A stretch of 64,000 nt of DNA from Stutzerimonas stutzeri (GTDB lineage: Bacteria > Pseudomonadota > Gammaproteobacteria > Pseudomonadales > Pseudomonadaceae), in the NCBI RefSeq assembly GCF_009789555.1, contig NZ_CP046902.1:2868001-2932000 (forward strand), written 5' to 3'. Below are positions 18,155 to 28,026 of the stretch, piece by piece (position 1 is the first letter of the stretch; each line of letters starts with the position of its first letter). Made by a program: the position numbers and the translations under genes. The notes under the pieces are model-generated. The model made no database searches, was not told the DNA's origin, and saw nothing but the letters and a program-made list of their open reading frames with translations.

Positions 18155-19384
18155 TCAGCTGTTCGGACGGCGCGCCACGCCGCGCTCAACGACCTGCGGC
18201 TTGAAGGCTGCGGTGATGGCGCGATGCTGTTCCTTCAACGCGGCCAGGGTGTCGGCATCGGCCATGGGCACATTTTGTGGCTCGACGGTCGCGCCTGGGC
18301 GAACCCGCTGCAGGCCGTTTACGACGATGGTTTCGCCTTCGCCCAGCCCGCTGCGTACGATGCGCAGGCCTTCGAGCTTGGGGCCCAGTTCGACCGAGCG
18401 GTAGTTGACCTTGCCATCGTCGCCGAGCACCAGCACGAATTTCTTGCCGAGATCGGTTCCCACGGCGACGTCCTTGATCAGTACGGCCTCATAGGTCGCG
18501 CTGCCCACCAGTTTCAGCCGTGCATAGAGCCCGGGCGTGAAACGGCCCTCACGGTTATCGAAGGCGGCGCGACCCCGTATGGTGCCGGTACGCGGATCGA
18601 CCTGGTTGTCGATGAAGTCCATGTAGCCCAGGTGGGGATGCCCGTCCTCGCTGGACAGGCCGAGATAGACCGGCGTCGCCTCGCCGCGCGTGCCGTTGCG
18701 CGCCAGCTCGCGGTACTTCAGGTAGGTACGTTCGTCCGCTTCGAAGTAGGCGTAGACCTTGTCAGTGGACACGACGGTGGTCAGCAAGGCCTCGCCGGCG
18801 TTGACCAGGTTGCCGGCGGTGATCAGGGCGCGCCCGACCTGGCCAGCGATGGGCGATGTCACGCGGGTGAAGCTCAGATCCAGCCTGGCCGCTTCCAGTT
18901 GCGCCTCGATGGCTGCAACGGCTGATTTAGCCTCGCTCGCCGCGCTGACACGGGCATCGGCCAGTTCCGCGGAGATGGCGTTATTGGCCCGCAACCGCTC
19001 ACCACGCTGGGCTTCGCTGGCGGTGCGTTGCTGGGTGGCGCGGGCTTGTTGCAGCTCGGCTTGCAGGCGTTTCACCTGTGCCTCGAACGGCCTCGGGTCG
19101 ATCTGGAACAACAGATCGCCTTTGCTGACCCGCGCGCCTTCCTCGAAGGCGACCCTGTCGATAAAGCCCGACACCCGCGGGCGAATCTCCACCGACTCCG
19201 GTGCTTCCAGGCGGCCCGTGAGCTCATCCCATTCGGTGACCTGCTGTTCGATGACCTCGGCCACGCTGACCGTGGGGGCCGGCATCGCCGCTTCGGTGGC
19301 TTCCGGCGCTTGTCCGCAAGCCCCAACGAGGGCAGCGGCAACCGCGACCAAGGGGTAACGCAAGGCTTTGAGTGAACGTTCCAT
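18155..19384 (-). CDS. mexE: RND efflux periplasmic adaptor MexE
   Basis: Membrane fusion protein of the MexEF-OprN pump, 409 aa from the ATG at 19384, which has a GGAG site seven bases upstream. The open frame reaches 19504, but those 40 residues are not family-like. The signal (RYPLVAVAAALVGACG) ends in a lipobox. The first lipoyl half includes VSGFIDRVAFEEGARVSKGD, followed by a coiled-coil hairpin rich in Gln/Ala and the beta-barrel segment VVSTDKVYAYFEADERTYLK typical of MexE. It is first in the operon; a MexT-like site lies about 80 bases upstream. Confidence 0.93.
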   Translation of the reverse strand: MERSLKALRYPLVAVAAALVGACGQAPEATEAAMPAPTVSVAEVIEQQVTEWDELTGRLEAPESVEIRPRVSGFIDRVAFEEGARVSKGDLLFQIDPRPFEAQVKRLQAELQQARATQQRTASEAQRGERLRANNAISAELADARVSAASEAKSAVAAIEAQLEAARLDLSFTRVTSPIAGQVGRALITAGNLVNAGEALLTTVVSTDKVYAYFEADERTYLKYRELARNGTRGEATPVYLGLSSEDGHPHLGYMDFIDNQVDPRTGTIRGRAAFDNREGRFTPGLYARLKLVGSATYEAVLIKDVAVGTDLGKKFVLVLGDDGKVNYRSVELGPKLEGLRIVRSGLGEGETIVVNGLQRVRPGATVEPQNVPMADADTLAALKEQHRAITAAFKPQVVERGVARRPNS

Positions 19385-19463
19385 GCTTGACTCCGCAACT
19401 CGGGTTTTTATCGATGGCGGGAGTGTGCAGGGCGGCTTCGCGATGCAGAAATCGAACGAGGCG

Positions 19464-19487
19464 AATGTGAATATCATCCAGGATGAT
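19464..19487 (-). promoter_or_regulatory. Candidate MexT (nod-box-like) site of mexE
   Basis: On the minus strand the site reads ATCA-N5-GATGAT-N4-ACATT. I recall the MexT consensus as ATCA-N5-GTCGAT-N4-ACYAT. The ATCA block, the outer bases and spacing of the middle block, and the AC of the last block agree; the last block otherwise fits poorly. The site ends about 80 bases upstream of the mexE ATG, where a LysR activator would bind. Confidence 0.45.
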
Positions 19488-19680
19488 GATGCGAATCGCA
19501 GCATCGATGGCGCGAGAGGAGAGAGTCGTGCCGGCTGTGGCAGGATCGTCGTCCGGCTACATCGGGAGGTGTGACGGCGCGGTATATAGAATGGCTAAAG
19601 CGGGGTAGGCCTCGGGCGCGCTTGGCCGGGCTTGCCGGTTCGCCGAGTGTGCTGCGCAGCCGGAGACGTCGGTGCGGGGG

Positions 19681-20598
19681 TCAGAGGCTATCGGGGTCGC
19701 CGACGAACATCTGGATACGCGAACGCAGCCAGCGCTCGGCCGGGTCGTTGTCTTGCGCGCCGCGCCAGGCCATGGACAGTTCGAAATCCTGGCTGGTCTC
19801 GAACGGCAGCGGCTCGGCGCGCACGCCCCCATTGGCCGCCAGCGCTGCGGCCGCATAGTCCGGTACTGTCGCGACCAGGTCGGTGCCGGCCAGCAGGCTT
19901 GCCAGGCCGTTGAACTGCGGCACGGCCAGCACGACTTTGCGCTTGCAGCCATGCAGCGCCAGTTCTTCGTCTATATACCCGTTGAGGTCGCCTGCGAACG
20001 ACACCATGGCGTGCGGGCGCGAGCAGTAGTCTTCCATGCTCATGCGCCCTGGAATGGTGTCGGCACGCAGGAGCATGGGTTTCGGGCGGCGCAATACCTT
20101 GCGCTTGGCGTTGGCCGGCAGTTCCTCGGTATAGCAGACGCCGACCGATATTTCTCCGGACGCCAGCAGCCCCGGCATAAGCAGGTAATTGGCGCGCCGC
20201 ACCACCAGCACCACGCCAGGCGCTTCTGCCCGGATGCGTCGAAGCAATTGGGGCAGCAGCGCGAATTCGACCTCGTCGGTCAAACCGATACGAAACACCA
20301 GCTCGCTGGTGGCCGGATCGAAGGTGGATGCGCGGCTGACCGCTGTCGAGATCGAATCCAGTGCGGGGGAGAGCAGACCGGCGATCTCCTGCGCGCGCGC
20401 GGTTGGCTCCATGCTGCGGCCCGTGCGCACGAAGAGCGGATCGTCGAACAGCGTGCGCAGGCGTGCGAGTGCGGCACTGATCGCCGGTTGACCGAGGAAC
20501 AGCTTTTCCGCCGCCCGGGTCACGCTGCGCTCGTGCATCAGCGTTTCGAAGACGATCAGCAGGTTCAGGTCCACACGGCGAAGGTCGTTGCGATTCAT
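19681..20598 (-). CDS. mexT: LysR-type activator MexT
   Basis: Transcriptional activator of mexEF-oprN, 305 aa. The start at 20598 gives MNRNDLRRVDLNLLIVFETL, essentially the P. aeruginosa MexT N-terminus; 38 extra open codons upstream are ignored. A winged HTH covers about residues 7-65 (RSVTRAAEKLFLGQPAISAA), followed by the effector-binding domain with VVRRANYLLMPGLLASGEIS and a C-terminus AWRGAQDNDPAERWLRSRIQ that is nearly diagnostic. No frameshift or internal repeat is present, so the gene looks intact. In P. aeruginosa wild types MexT is often held inactive by MexS or small inserts. It is divergent from mexS. Confidence 0.93.
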   Translation of the reverse strand: MNRNDLRRVDLNLLIVFETLMHERSVTRAAEKLFLGQPAISAALARLRTLFDDPLFVRTGRSMEPTARAQEIAGLLSPALDSISTAVSRASTFDPATSELVFRIGLTDEVEFALLPQLLRRIRAEAPGVVLVVRRANYLLMPGLLASGEISVGVCYTEELPANAKRKVLRRPKPMLLRADTIPGRMSMEDYCSRPHAMVSFAGDLNGYIDEELALHGCKRKVVLAVPQFNGLASLLAGTDLVATVPDYAAAALAANGGVRAEPLPFETSQDFELSMAWRGAQDNDPAERWLRSRIQMFVGDPDSL

Positions 20599-20752
20599 GC
20601 CATTCACTTCAAGCAGGGGTCTAACCAAGGGTACGGTCGACCTATGGGGTGCGGTGCATTCTAGACAGATCGCGATGACCTCGGCATGTCCATTTCCGCT
20701 TTGCAATGACACAAACCTGCAGGTTGTGATGCGGCTTTACATACACGAGATC

Positions 20753-20776
20753 ATCATTCCGGCGCATGGCGACTAT
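20753..20776 (+). promoter_or_regulatory. Candidate MexT (nod-box-like) site of mexS
   Basis: Reads ATCA-N5-GCGCAT-N4-ACTAT, which fits the outer blocks of the recalled MexT consensus (ATCA and ACYAT exactly; the middle block keeps G...AT). It lies 84 bases upstream of the mexS ATG in the 262-base mexT-mexS intergenic region. MexT activates mexS in P. aeruginosa. The rest of that gap shows nothing else I can name. Confidence 0.5.
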
Positions 20777-20860
20777 CGAGCGGAATGCGGGAATCGCGGC
20801 TGGAGTTGTGGCGACGGTGCAGATAGAGTCACTAACACAGTAGTAATCGAGGGGTCTTTC

Positions 20861-21877
20861 ATGTCCCGTATCATCCGTTTCCATCAGTTCGGCCCTGCCG
20901 AGGTCCTGCGCTATGAGCAGCAGGATATGCCGCGGCCCGGTCCCGGCGAAGTGCTGATCGCCGCGCGTGCCATCGGCATTAGCTGGAACGACGTGCTGTG
21001 GCGACAGGACCTCGCACCGCGTCATGCGCGGCTGCCCTCCGGGCTGGGCTCCGAGATCGCCGGTGAGATCCTGGCGGTGGGCGACGACGTGGACGGTTTC
21101 GCGATCGGTGACGCGGTCGCAAGTTTCCCCGGCCATGATCTCAACGAGTATCCCCTGTACGGCGAGCATGCGCTGTTGCCGTACACCTCGCTGGTGCACT
21201 ATCCCGACATGCTCAGCCCTGTCGAAGCCAGCATTCACTACACGCCGGCGCTGGTGGCCTATTTTGCCCTGGTTGAACTGGCGCAGCTGGAGCCTGGGCA
21301 GTATGTGCTGGTGACCGAGGCCCGCCATTGCACTGGCCCGACCGCCGTGCAGGTGGCCAAGGCGCTGGGCGGGCGAGTGATCGCCACGTGCGAGACGGCT
21401 GAAGACCGCGACTTCCTGCGCGAGCTGGGTGCCGAGACGGTGATCGTGACCGAGGAAGAGGATCTGGTCGGGCGGTTGCAGAAGATCACCGCAGGCGCCG
21501 GCGTGGAGGTCGTGCTCGACGCCTGCGGCGGGTCGCAGATGAAGCTGCTCGGTGATGTGATCGCACCGCGTGGCAAGCTCATTCTGTACGGGCTCAACGG
21601 TGGCAACGAAACGGCGTTTCCGGCATGCGCGGCGTTCAAGAAGAATTTCAAATTCTTCCTTCATTGCCTGTGTGATTTCACTGGCCAACCGGAGCTGGGC
21701 ATCAAGCAGGACCGCGAGGCGGTCGAGCGTGCGCTGCTGCATATCAACCAGCTCACCGCCGATCGGTTGATCACGCCACAGGTCGACAAGGTGTTTGGCT
21801 TCGATGAGGTCATCGAAGCGCATCGGTACGTCGAGACCGGTATTCCCCGGGGCCGGGTCGTGCTTCGCGTGGATTGA
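20861..21877 (+). CDS. mexS: MexS-type quinone oxidoreductase/alcohol dehydrogenase
   Basis: Medium-chain dehydrogenase/reductase of 338 aa. The ATG at 20861 follows a GAGGGG site (20849-20854) and gives MSRIIRFHQFGPAEVLRYEQ, the usual start of zinc-free quinone-oxidoreductase-like proteins. The GroES-like domain spans about residues 1-130, with the nucleotide-binding region after it (VTEARHCTGPTAVQVAKALG). That segment takes the place of the usual AAxGGVG signature and is atypical. No structural zinc Cys cluster is seen. Position beside mexT identifies it as MexS, whose loss activates MexT and raises MexEF-OprN, probably through a reactive metabolite that MexS detoxifies. Confidence 0.85.
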   Translation: MSRIIRFHQFGPAEVLRYEQQDMPRPGPGEVLIAARAIGISWNDVLWRQDLAPRHARLPSGLGSEIAGEILAVGDDVDGFAIGDAVASFPGHDLNEYPLYGEHALLPYTSLVHYPDMLSPVEASIHYTPALVAYFALVELAQLEPGQYVLVTEARHCTGPTAVQVAKALGGRVIATCETAEDRDFLRELGAETVIVTEEEDLVGRLQKITAGAGVEVVLDACGGSQMKLLGDVIAPRGKLILYGLNGGNETAFPACAAFKKNFKFFLHCLCDFTGQPELGIKQDREAVERALLHINQLTADRLITPQVDKVFGFDEVIEAHRYVETGIPRGRVVLRVD

Positions 21878-21879
21878 AC

Positions 21880-21900
21880 AGGGCCCGCTGTGCGGGCCCT
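21880..21900 (+). terminator. Terminator hairpin after mexS
   Basis: A 9-bp perfect stem (AGGGCCCGC / GCGGGCCCT) with a TGT loop starts three bases after the mexS stop. The following bases are only moderately T-rich. Confidence 0.7.
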
Positions 21901-21979
21901 CTCATCGCTTCACAGAAACTTTTCCCTCGTGGTTCAAGTCCTCCGAAGACAGGTTATTCACCTTGACGGAGGATTTTGC

Positions 21980-22837
<858 letters not shown>

Positions 22838-22861
22838 TCATCGTTCGACAGGAGAAAGGTT

Positions 22862-23854
22862 ATGCCTCGCACGATATGGAAGGGCGCCGTCAGCTTCGGT
22901 CTGGTTCATATTCCCGTCGCACTGGTTCCCGCCACGACACGGCAAGGGATCGATTTCGACTGGCTGGACAAACGCAGCATGGACCGGGTGGGCTACAAGC
23001 GCATCAACAAGACCACCGGCGAAGACATCGAGAGCGAGAACATCGTCAAGGGCGTCGAGTACGAGAAGGGGCACTACGTCGTGATCAGCGACGAAGAGAT
23101 CAAGGCGGCGCACCCGAAGGCGACGCAAACGGTGGATATCGTCGCGTTCGTCGATGCCAAAGACATTTCGTTTCTCTATATCGATACGCCGTACTACCTG
23201 ACGCCCGACCGCCGCGGGGAAAAGGTCTATGCGTTGCTGCGTGAAACGCTGGTCCAGACCGGCAAAGTGGGAATTGCCAACGTGGTGCTGCGCAACAAGC
23301 AGCACCTCGCGGTAGTCATGCCGCTGGGCAAGGCGCTGGTGATGAATACGCTCCGCTGGGCCGACGAAGTGCGTGGCGTCGAGTACCTCGAGATGAAGGA
23401 CGAAGCGCTCAACGCCGACCTCAACCCGCGCGAGCTGGACATGGCCAAGCGACTGGTCGAAGACATGACCGAGGAATGGAACCCCGAGCAATACAAAGAC
23501 ACCTTCCAGGACCAGATCATGGATCTGGTGGAAACCAAGGCGCGCGAAGGCAAGCTCGAAGCCGTTGGCGGGCCGGAGGAAGCGGTCGATCGGCGCAGCG
23601 CCGACGTCATCGACCTTACCGAGTTGCTCAAGCGCAGCCTGGCCGGCAAGACCGCCAGCAAGGCCGTACCGGCCGAGGAAACCGACGAGCAGGCCGACGA
23701 AGACGAGGCGCCGCGCAAGCGCACGACCGCCAAGGGCACCGCCAGCAAAGCCAAGGCGGAGCCCAAGGCAGCGCCAAGCAAAGCCTCCGGCAGCAAGGCC
23801 TCGAGCGCACGCAAGAGCGCTGCCAGCAAGTCCAGCAGCAAGAAAGCCAGCTGA
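22862..23854 (+). CDS. ku: Bacterial Ku, NHEJ end-binding protein
   Basis: Ku homodimer subunit for non-homologous end joining, 330 aa. The Ku core covers about residues 1-255 (start MPRTIWKGAVSFGLVHIPVA; internal KGVEYEKGHYVVISDEEIK; dimer arm region near FLYIDTPYYLTP). The last 75 residues are a low-complexity Lys/Ala/Ser tail ending in SSSKKAS, the extended basic C-terminus known in pseudomonad and mycobacterial Ku proteins to help DNA retention. A ribosome-binding site AGGAGAAAGG precedes the ATG closely. It lies 15 bases upstream of a LigD-type polymerase gene, the expected partner. Confidence 0.95.
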   Translation: MPRTIWKGAVSFGLVHIPVALVPATTRQGIDFDWLDKRSMDRVGYKRINKTTGEDIESENIVKGVEYEKGHYVVISDEEIKAAHPKATQTVDIVAFVDAKDISFLYIDTPYYLTPDRRGEKVYALLRETLVQTGKVGIANVVLRNKQHLAVVMPLGKALVMNTLRWADEVRGVEYLEMKDEALNADLNPRELDMAKRLVEDMTEEWNPEQYKDTFQDQIMDLVETKAREGKLEAVGGPEEAVDRRSADVIDLTELLKRSLAGKTASKAVPAEETDEQADEDEAPRKRTTAKGTASKAKAEPKAAPSKASGSKASSARKSAASKSSSKKAS

Positions 23855-23869
23855 CCTCGCGAGGTACCC

Positions 23870-24787
23870 ATGGCCGGCAAGTCCGACAAAGCCAGCCGCC
23901 CCGATGTGGGCGGCATCGGCATCAGCAATCCACAACGGGTCATCGATGCGCGAAGCGGCGGCACCAAGCTGCAGTTGGCTGAGTACTACCTGGCCGTGGG
24001 CGACTGGCTGGTGCCGCATCTGGCCAACCGGCCGCTCTCCATCGTTCGCGCCCCCGAAGGGGTGGATGGGGAACGTTTCTTCCAGCGTCACTGCGGGCGT
24101 TTGAAAATGCCGCACATGCGTGTCCTGGACAAGTCCCTCGACCCGGAGCACGCGCGGCTGATCCAGGCTGACAGCGTCACCGCTGTGGTCGAAGCGGTCC
24201 AGATGGGCACCGTCGAGTTTCACACCTGGAACGCTCGCAGTGACCGTATCGATCGACCGGATCGCATCGTCTTCGACCTCGATCCGGACCCTTCGCTGCC
24301 GTGGTCGAGGATGGTCGAGGCAACCTCGATGACGCTGGACCTGCTGGCCGAACTGGGGCTCAACGCATTCCTCAAGACCAGTGGCGGCCGTGGCATGCAC
24401 GTGGTGGTGCCGATCGATCGCCGGCAGGACTGGGACTGCGTCAATTCATTCGCCCGTAGCGTGACGGCGCGTCTGGCCAGCGATTTTCCCGAGCGGATCG
24501 CCGAGAAGATGGGGCCGAAGAACCGTGTCGGGAAAATCTTCGTGGACTACCTGCGCAACCAGCGCGGCGCCAGCACGGTCGCGGCGTATTCGGTTCGCGC
24601 GCGCCCCGGCTTGCCGGTATCGGTGCCCATTGCCCTCGATGAACTGGAACGGATCAGCGGGGCGGATCAGTGGACCATCCACAATCTGCCCGAGCGACTG
24701 CAGGCGCTGCCAGGCGACCCCTGGGCCGACTATGGGGCGACGCGACAGTCCATTTCTGCCCGGTTGTTGACTCAGCTCAACGCCTGA
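23870..24787 (+). CDS. Stand-alone LigD-type NHEJ polymerase/primase
   Basis: Archaeo-eukaryotic primase-fold polymerase of 305 aa, matching only the Pol domain of LigD. The catalytic aspartates are in VFDLDPD (Asp136 and Asp138) and FVDYLRN (Asp226), and SGGRGMHVVVP (about residues 171-181) matches the nucleotide-binding loop. The ATP-dependent ligase (KxDG) and phosphoesterase domains of the full LigD of about 840 aa are absent, and no fragments of them follow. It is therefore a separate gene like mycobacterial PolD, not a truncation artefact: start, stop and flanking DNA are clean. It is likely co-transcribed with ku, and would fill or extend ends that a ligase encoded elsewhere seals. Confidence 0.88.
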   Translation: MAGKSDKASRPDVGGIGISNPQRVIDARSGGTKLQLAEYYLAVGDWLVPHLANRPLSIVRAPEGVDGERFFQRHCGRLKMPHMRVLDKSLDPEHARLIQADSVTAVVEAVQMGTVEFHTWNARSDRIDRPDRIVFDLDPDPSLPWSRMVEATSMTLDLLAELGLNAFLKTSGGRGMHVVVPIDRRQDWDCVNSFARSVTARLASDFPERIAEKMGPKNRVGKIFVDYLRNQRGASTVAAYSVRARPGLPVSVPIALDELERISGADQWTIHNLPERLQALPGDPWADYGATRQSISARLLTQLNA

Positions 24788-24835
24788 TTCGACCGGTAAC
24801 CTTTCCAATATCGAAACTCAAGCTAGCCTTGAACA

Positions 24836-24854
24836 GGCGCAGCGAACATGCGCC
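24836..24854 (+). terminator. Hairpin after the polymerase gene
   Basis: GGCGCA / TGCGCC with a seven-base loop, in the gap before fdnG. There is no T-tract, so it is only a weak terminator candidate. Confidence 0.3.
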
Positions 24855-24945
24855 GCCCCCGTTGATCGCGCTGCAGGAACCATTGCAGAGCCCCCGCAGT
24901 CGATCATCCAGATGGGGAGATCATAACGAGTAACAGGAGATACCG

Positions 24946-27900
24946 ATGACCGTGCGAGTATCCCGGCGACAGTTCCTGAAGTTCGGTGCGGCTGGTGTAG
25001 GCGCATCGAGCATGGCCATGATGGGATTTGCGCCTGATGAAGCCGTTGCGTCAGTTCGTCATTTCAAACTGACCGGCGCAAAGATTGCCCGCAACATTTG
25101 CACCTACTGCTCGGTGGGCTGCGGCATGTTGCTTTATTCGCGCGGCGATGGCGCCGCCAACGTCATCGACGACATCTACCATGTCGAGGGCGACCCGGAT
25201 CATCCGGTCAGCCGCGGCTCGCTCTGCCCACGTGGGGCCGGGGTGCTGGACTTCATCAAGAGCGAATCCCGGGTCAAGTACCCGGAAGTGCGTGAGCCGT
25301 TCACCAACGAGTGGAAGCGCATCAGCTGGGATGAGGCCTTCACGCGCATCGCTCGCCACATGAAAGATGATCGCGACAAGAACTTCGAGACCCACGACGA
25401 GCAGGGGCGGCTGGTCAATCGCTGGATGACCACCTCCATGGTGGCGGCTTCGGCCTGCACCAACGAGACGGCCTACATCACGCAGAAGATCACCCGGGCA
25501 CTCGGCATCCTCAAGCTCGACAACCAGGCGCGCGTTTGACACGGACCAACGGTGGCAGGTCTTGCCCCAACATTTGGTCGCGGTGCGATGACGAACCACT
25601 GGGTCGATATCGCCAACGCTAACGTCATTCTGTCGATGGGCGGTAATTCGGCTGAAGCGCATCCGGTGGGCTTCCGCTGGGTCATGCACGCCAAACAGCG
25701 CAGCGATGCGATCCTGATTTCCATCGACCCGCGTTTCAATCGCACCACGGCGGTTGCGGATTATCACGCGTGGATCAGGACCGGCACCGATATCGTCTTC
25801 CTGGGCGGTTTCATCAACTACCTGATCGAATCCGACCGCTACGCTCACGAATACGTACGCGAGTACACCGACGCCCGCCTGATCGTCGCCGAAGGGTTTG
25901 GTTTCGATGAAGGGCTGTTTACCGGGTATAACGAACAGGACCGAACCTACGACCGCGAGACCTGGAACTTCGAACTCGACGAGCGCGGTTTCGCCCGTGC
26001 CGATCCGACGCTGCAGCATCCGCGCTGCGTATTCCAGCTGATGCGCCAGCATTACAGCCGGTACACCATCGAGCAGGTCGAGAACGTCTGCGGCATGCCT
26101 CGAGAGAAAGTGCAGCAGATCTGGGACCTGATGGCCCAGACCTCGGCGCCCGACAAGACCATGACCATCCTCTACGCGCTGGGATGGACGCAGCACACCA
26201 TCGGGTCCCAGATGATTCGTTGTGGTGCGATGGTGCAGCTGCTGCTTGGCAACATGGGCATGCCCGGCGGCGGCGTCAACGCGCTGCGCGGGCACTCCAA
26301 CATTCAGGGCCTGACGGACATCGGTCTGCTGTCCAACCTGTTGCCTGGCTACATGAACCTTCCGTCCGTCGATCTGCAGAACTATGCCGACTACATGAAG
26401 ACGCGGATCAAGCCGCCCTTGCTGGAAGGCGAGGTGTCGTACTGGAAGTTCTACGAGCGCTTCTTCGTCAGTCTGATGAAGGACTGGTACGGCGATGTCG
26501 CGACCGTCGAGAACGACTGGTGTTATGACTGGCTGCCTAAACTGTCCGAGCCGATCTACGACGTCCTCTATGCCGTCAACGACATGACGCTGGGCAAGAT
26601 GACCGGCGCGTTTTGCCAAGGCTTCAACATTCTGGCGGCGTTCCCGAACAAGGCCAAGGTCATGGACGGGCTGTCGAAGCTCAAGTATTTCGTGATCATG
26701 GATCCGCTCAAGGTCGAGACCGGGGAATTCTGGAAAAACTTCGGCGAGTACCACGACGTCGATCCGTCGAAGATCGGCACTGAGGTCTTCCGGTTGCCGA
26801 CCACCTGCTTTGCCGAAGACGACGGTTCCATCACTAATAGCTCGCGCTGGTTGCAATGGCACGAGAAAGCGGCGCCAGGGCCTGGCGAATCGATGACGGA
26901 CACCGAAATCCTCGGTGAAGTGATGCTGCGGATCAAACACCTCTACGAGCAGGAGGGTGGCGCCTTCCCCGATCCGATCCTGAACCTTTCCTGGAACTAC
27001 AAGGACCCCAAATTCCCCAAGGCAGCGGAGCTGGCCCAGGAGTACAACGGCAGGGCACTGGCCGACCTGACCGACGAGGCGGGCAATGTCGTTCGGCGCA
27101 AGGGCGAGTTGCTCAAGGATTTCAGTGAGCTGCGCGCAGACGGCTCGACCGCATGCGGTTGCTGGATCTATTCGGGTGCCTGGACCGAGGAAGGCAACAT
27201 GATGGCCCGGCGCGACAACAGCGATCCGTACAACACCGGTAACACGCTGGAATGGGCCTGGGCCTGGCCGATGAACCGCCGGTTGCTCTACAACCGTGCC
27301 TCGGCTCGACCGGACGGTACGCCATGGGCGCCGAACAAGGCGTTCGTCTGGTGGAATGGGGAGCGCTGGACCGGGGCGGACGTTCCGGATTTCCCGCTGA
27401 CTTCGCCGCCGTCCCAGGGCGTGGGGCCTTTCATCATCACCCAGACCGGGGCCGGACATCTGTTCGCCTCGGAATGGCTGAACGAAGGGCCGTTCCCTGA
27501 GCACTACGAACCGATGGAGACTCCCATCGACCGAAATCCGATGAACCCGGACAATCCGCTGGCGCTCAATAACCCGATCGCGCGTGTCTTCGAGCAGGAT
27601 CGGGATTCGTTCGGTTCCAACAAGGATTTTCCCTACGCGGCAACGACATACCGCCTCACCGAACATTTCCACTACTGGACGACCCACGCGCGGCTTAACG
27701 CCATCGCCCAGCCGGAAAAGTTCATCGAGATGAGTACCGTGCTGGCCGAGGAACTGGGTATCGCGGCGGGCGAGCGGGTGAAGGTCACGTCCAAGCGGGG
27801 CTTCATCACGGCGGTCGCCGTGGTGACCAAGCGGTTGGTCCCGCTGCAGATCGACGGCCGTACCGTGCACCAGATCGGGATTCCGATCCATTGGGGCTTC

Positions 27901-28026
27901 AAGGGTGTCGCGAAAAAGGCGCACCTGACCAACACGCTCACGCCGTTCGTGGGTGATGGAAACACGCAGACGCCGGAGTTCAAGTCGTTCCTGGTGAATG
28001 TGGAGAAGATTGGAGGAGCCGTCTGA
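24946..28026 (+). CDS. fdnG: Formate dehydrogenase-N alpha subunit (selenoprotein)
   Basis: Catalytic subunit of the membrane-bound, periplasm-facing nitrate-inducible formate dehydrogenase, 1026 aa including selenocysteine. The in-frame TGA at 25537-25539 (residue 198) falls between NQARV and HGPTVAG, exactly where FdnG has Sec, and a bacterial SECIS hairpin follows. A twin-arginine signal (SRRQFLKFG) sends the folded enzyme to the periplasm. The [4Fe-4S] ligands are in CTYCSVGCGM with a downstream Cys in LCPRG. Mo/W-bisMGD domains follow (MGMPGGGVNALRGHSNIQG). A site AACAGGAG precedes the ATG. It is first of fdnGHI-fdhE with 1-base overlap to fdnH. Automated callers may split it into two genes at the TGA. 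Confidence 0.95.
25540..25570 (+). promoter_or_regulatory. bSECIS element of fdnG
   Basis: Directly after the Sec TGA, GGCA-GGTCT-TGCC forms a hairpin whose apical GGUCU loop is the SelB-binding signature seen in E. coli fdhF and fdnG. The lower stem is extended by G-C pairs with one mismatch. Confidence 0.8.

Noticed and set aside
21913..21945. AlgU-like promoter before the SDR gene (AAACTT)
   Set aside because: The -35 has a mismatch and no TCnnA box occurs at 16-17 bases spacing.
25537..25539. Premature TGA or pseudogene in fdnG
   Set aside because: The residue context and the GGUCU-loop hairpin directly downstream identify a selenocysteine codon.
25051..27924. 957-codon open frame on the minus strand opposite fdnG
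   Set aside because: Antisense shadow of the formate dehydrogenase gene; no family resemblance and no ribosome-binding context.
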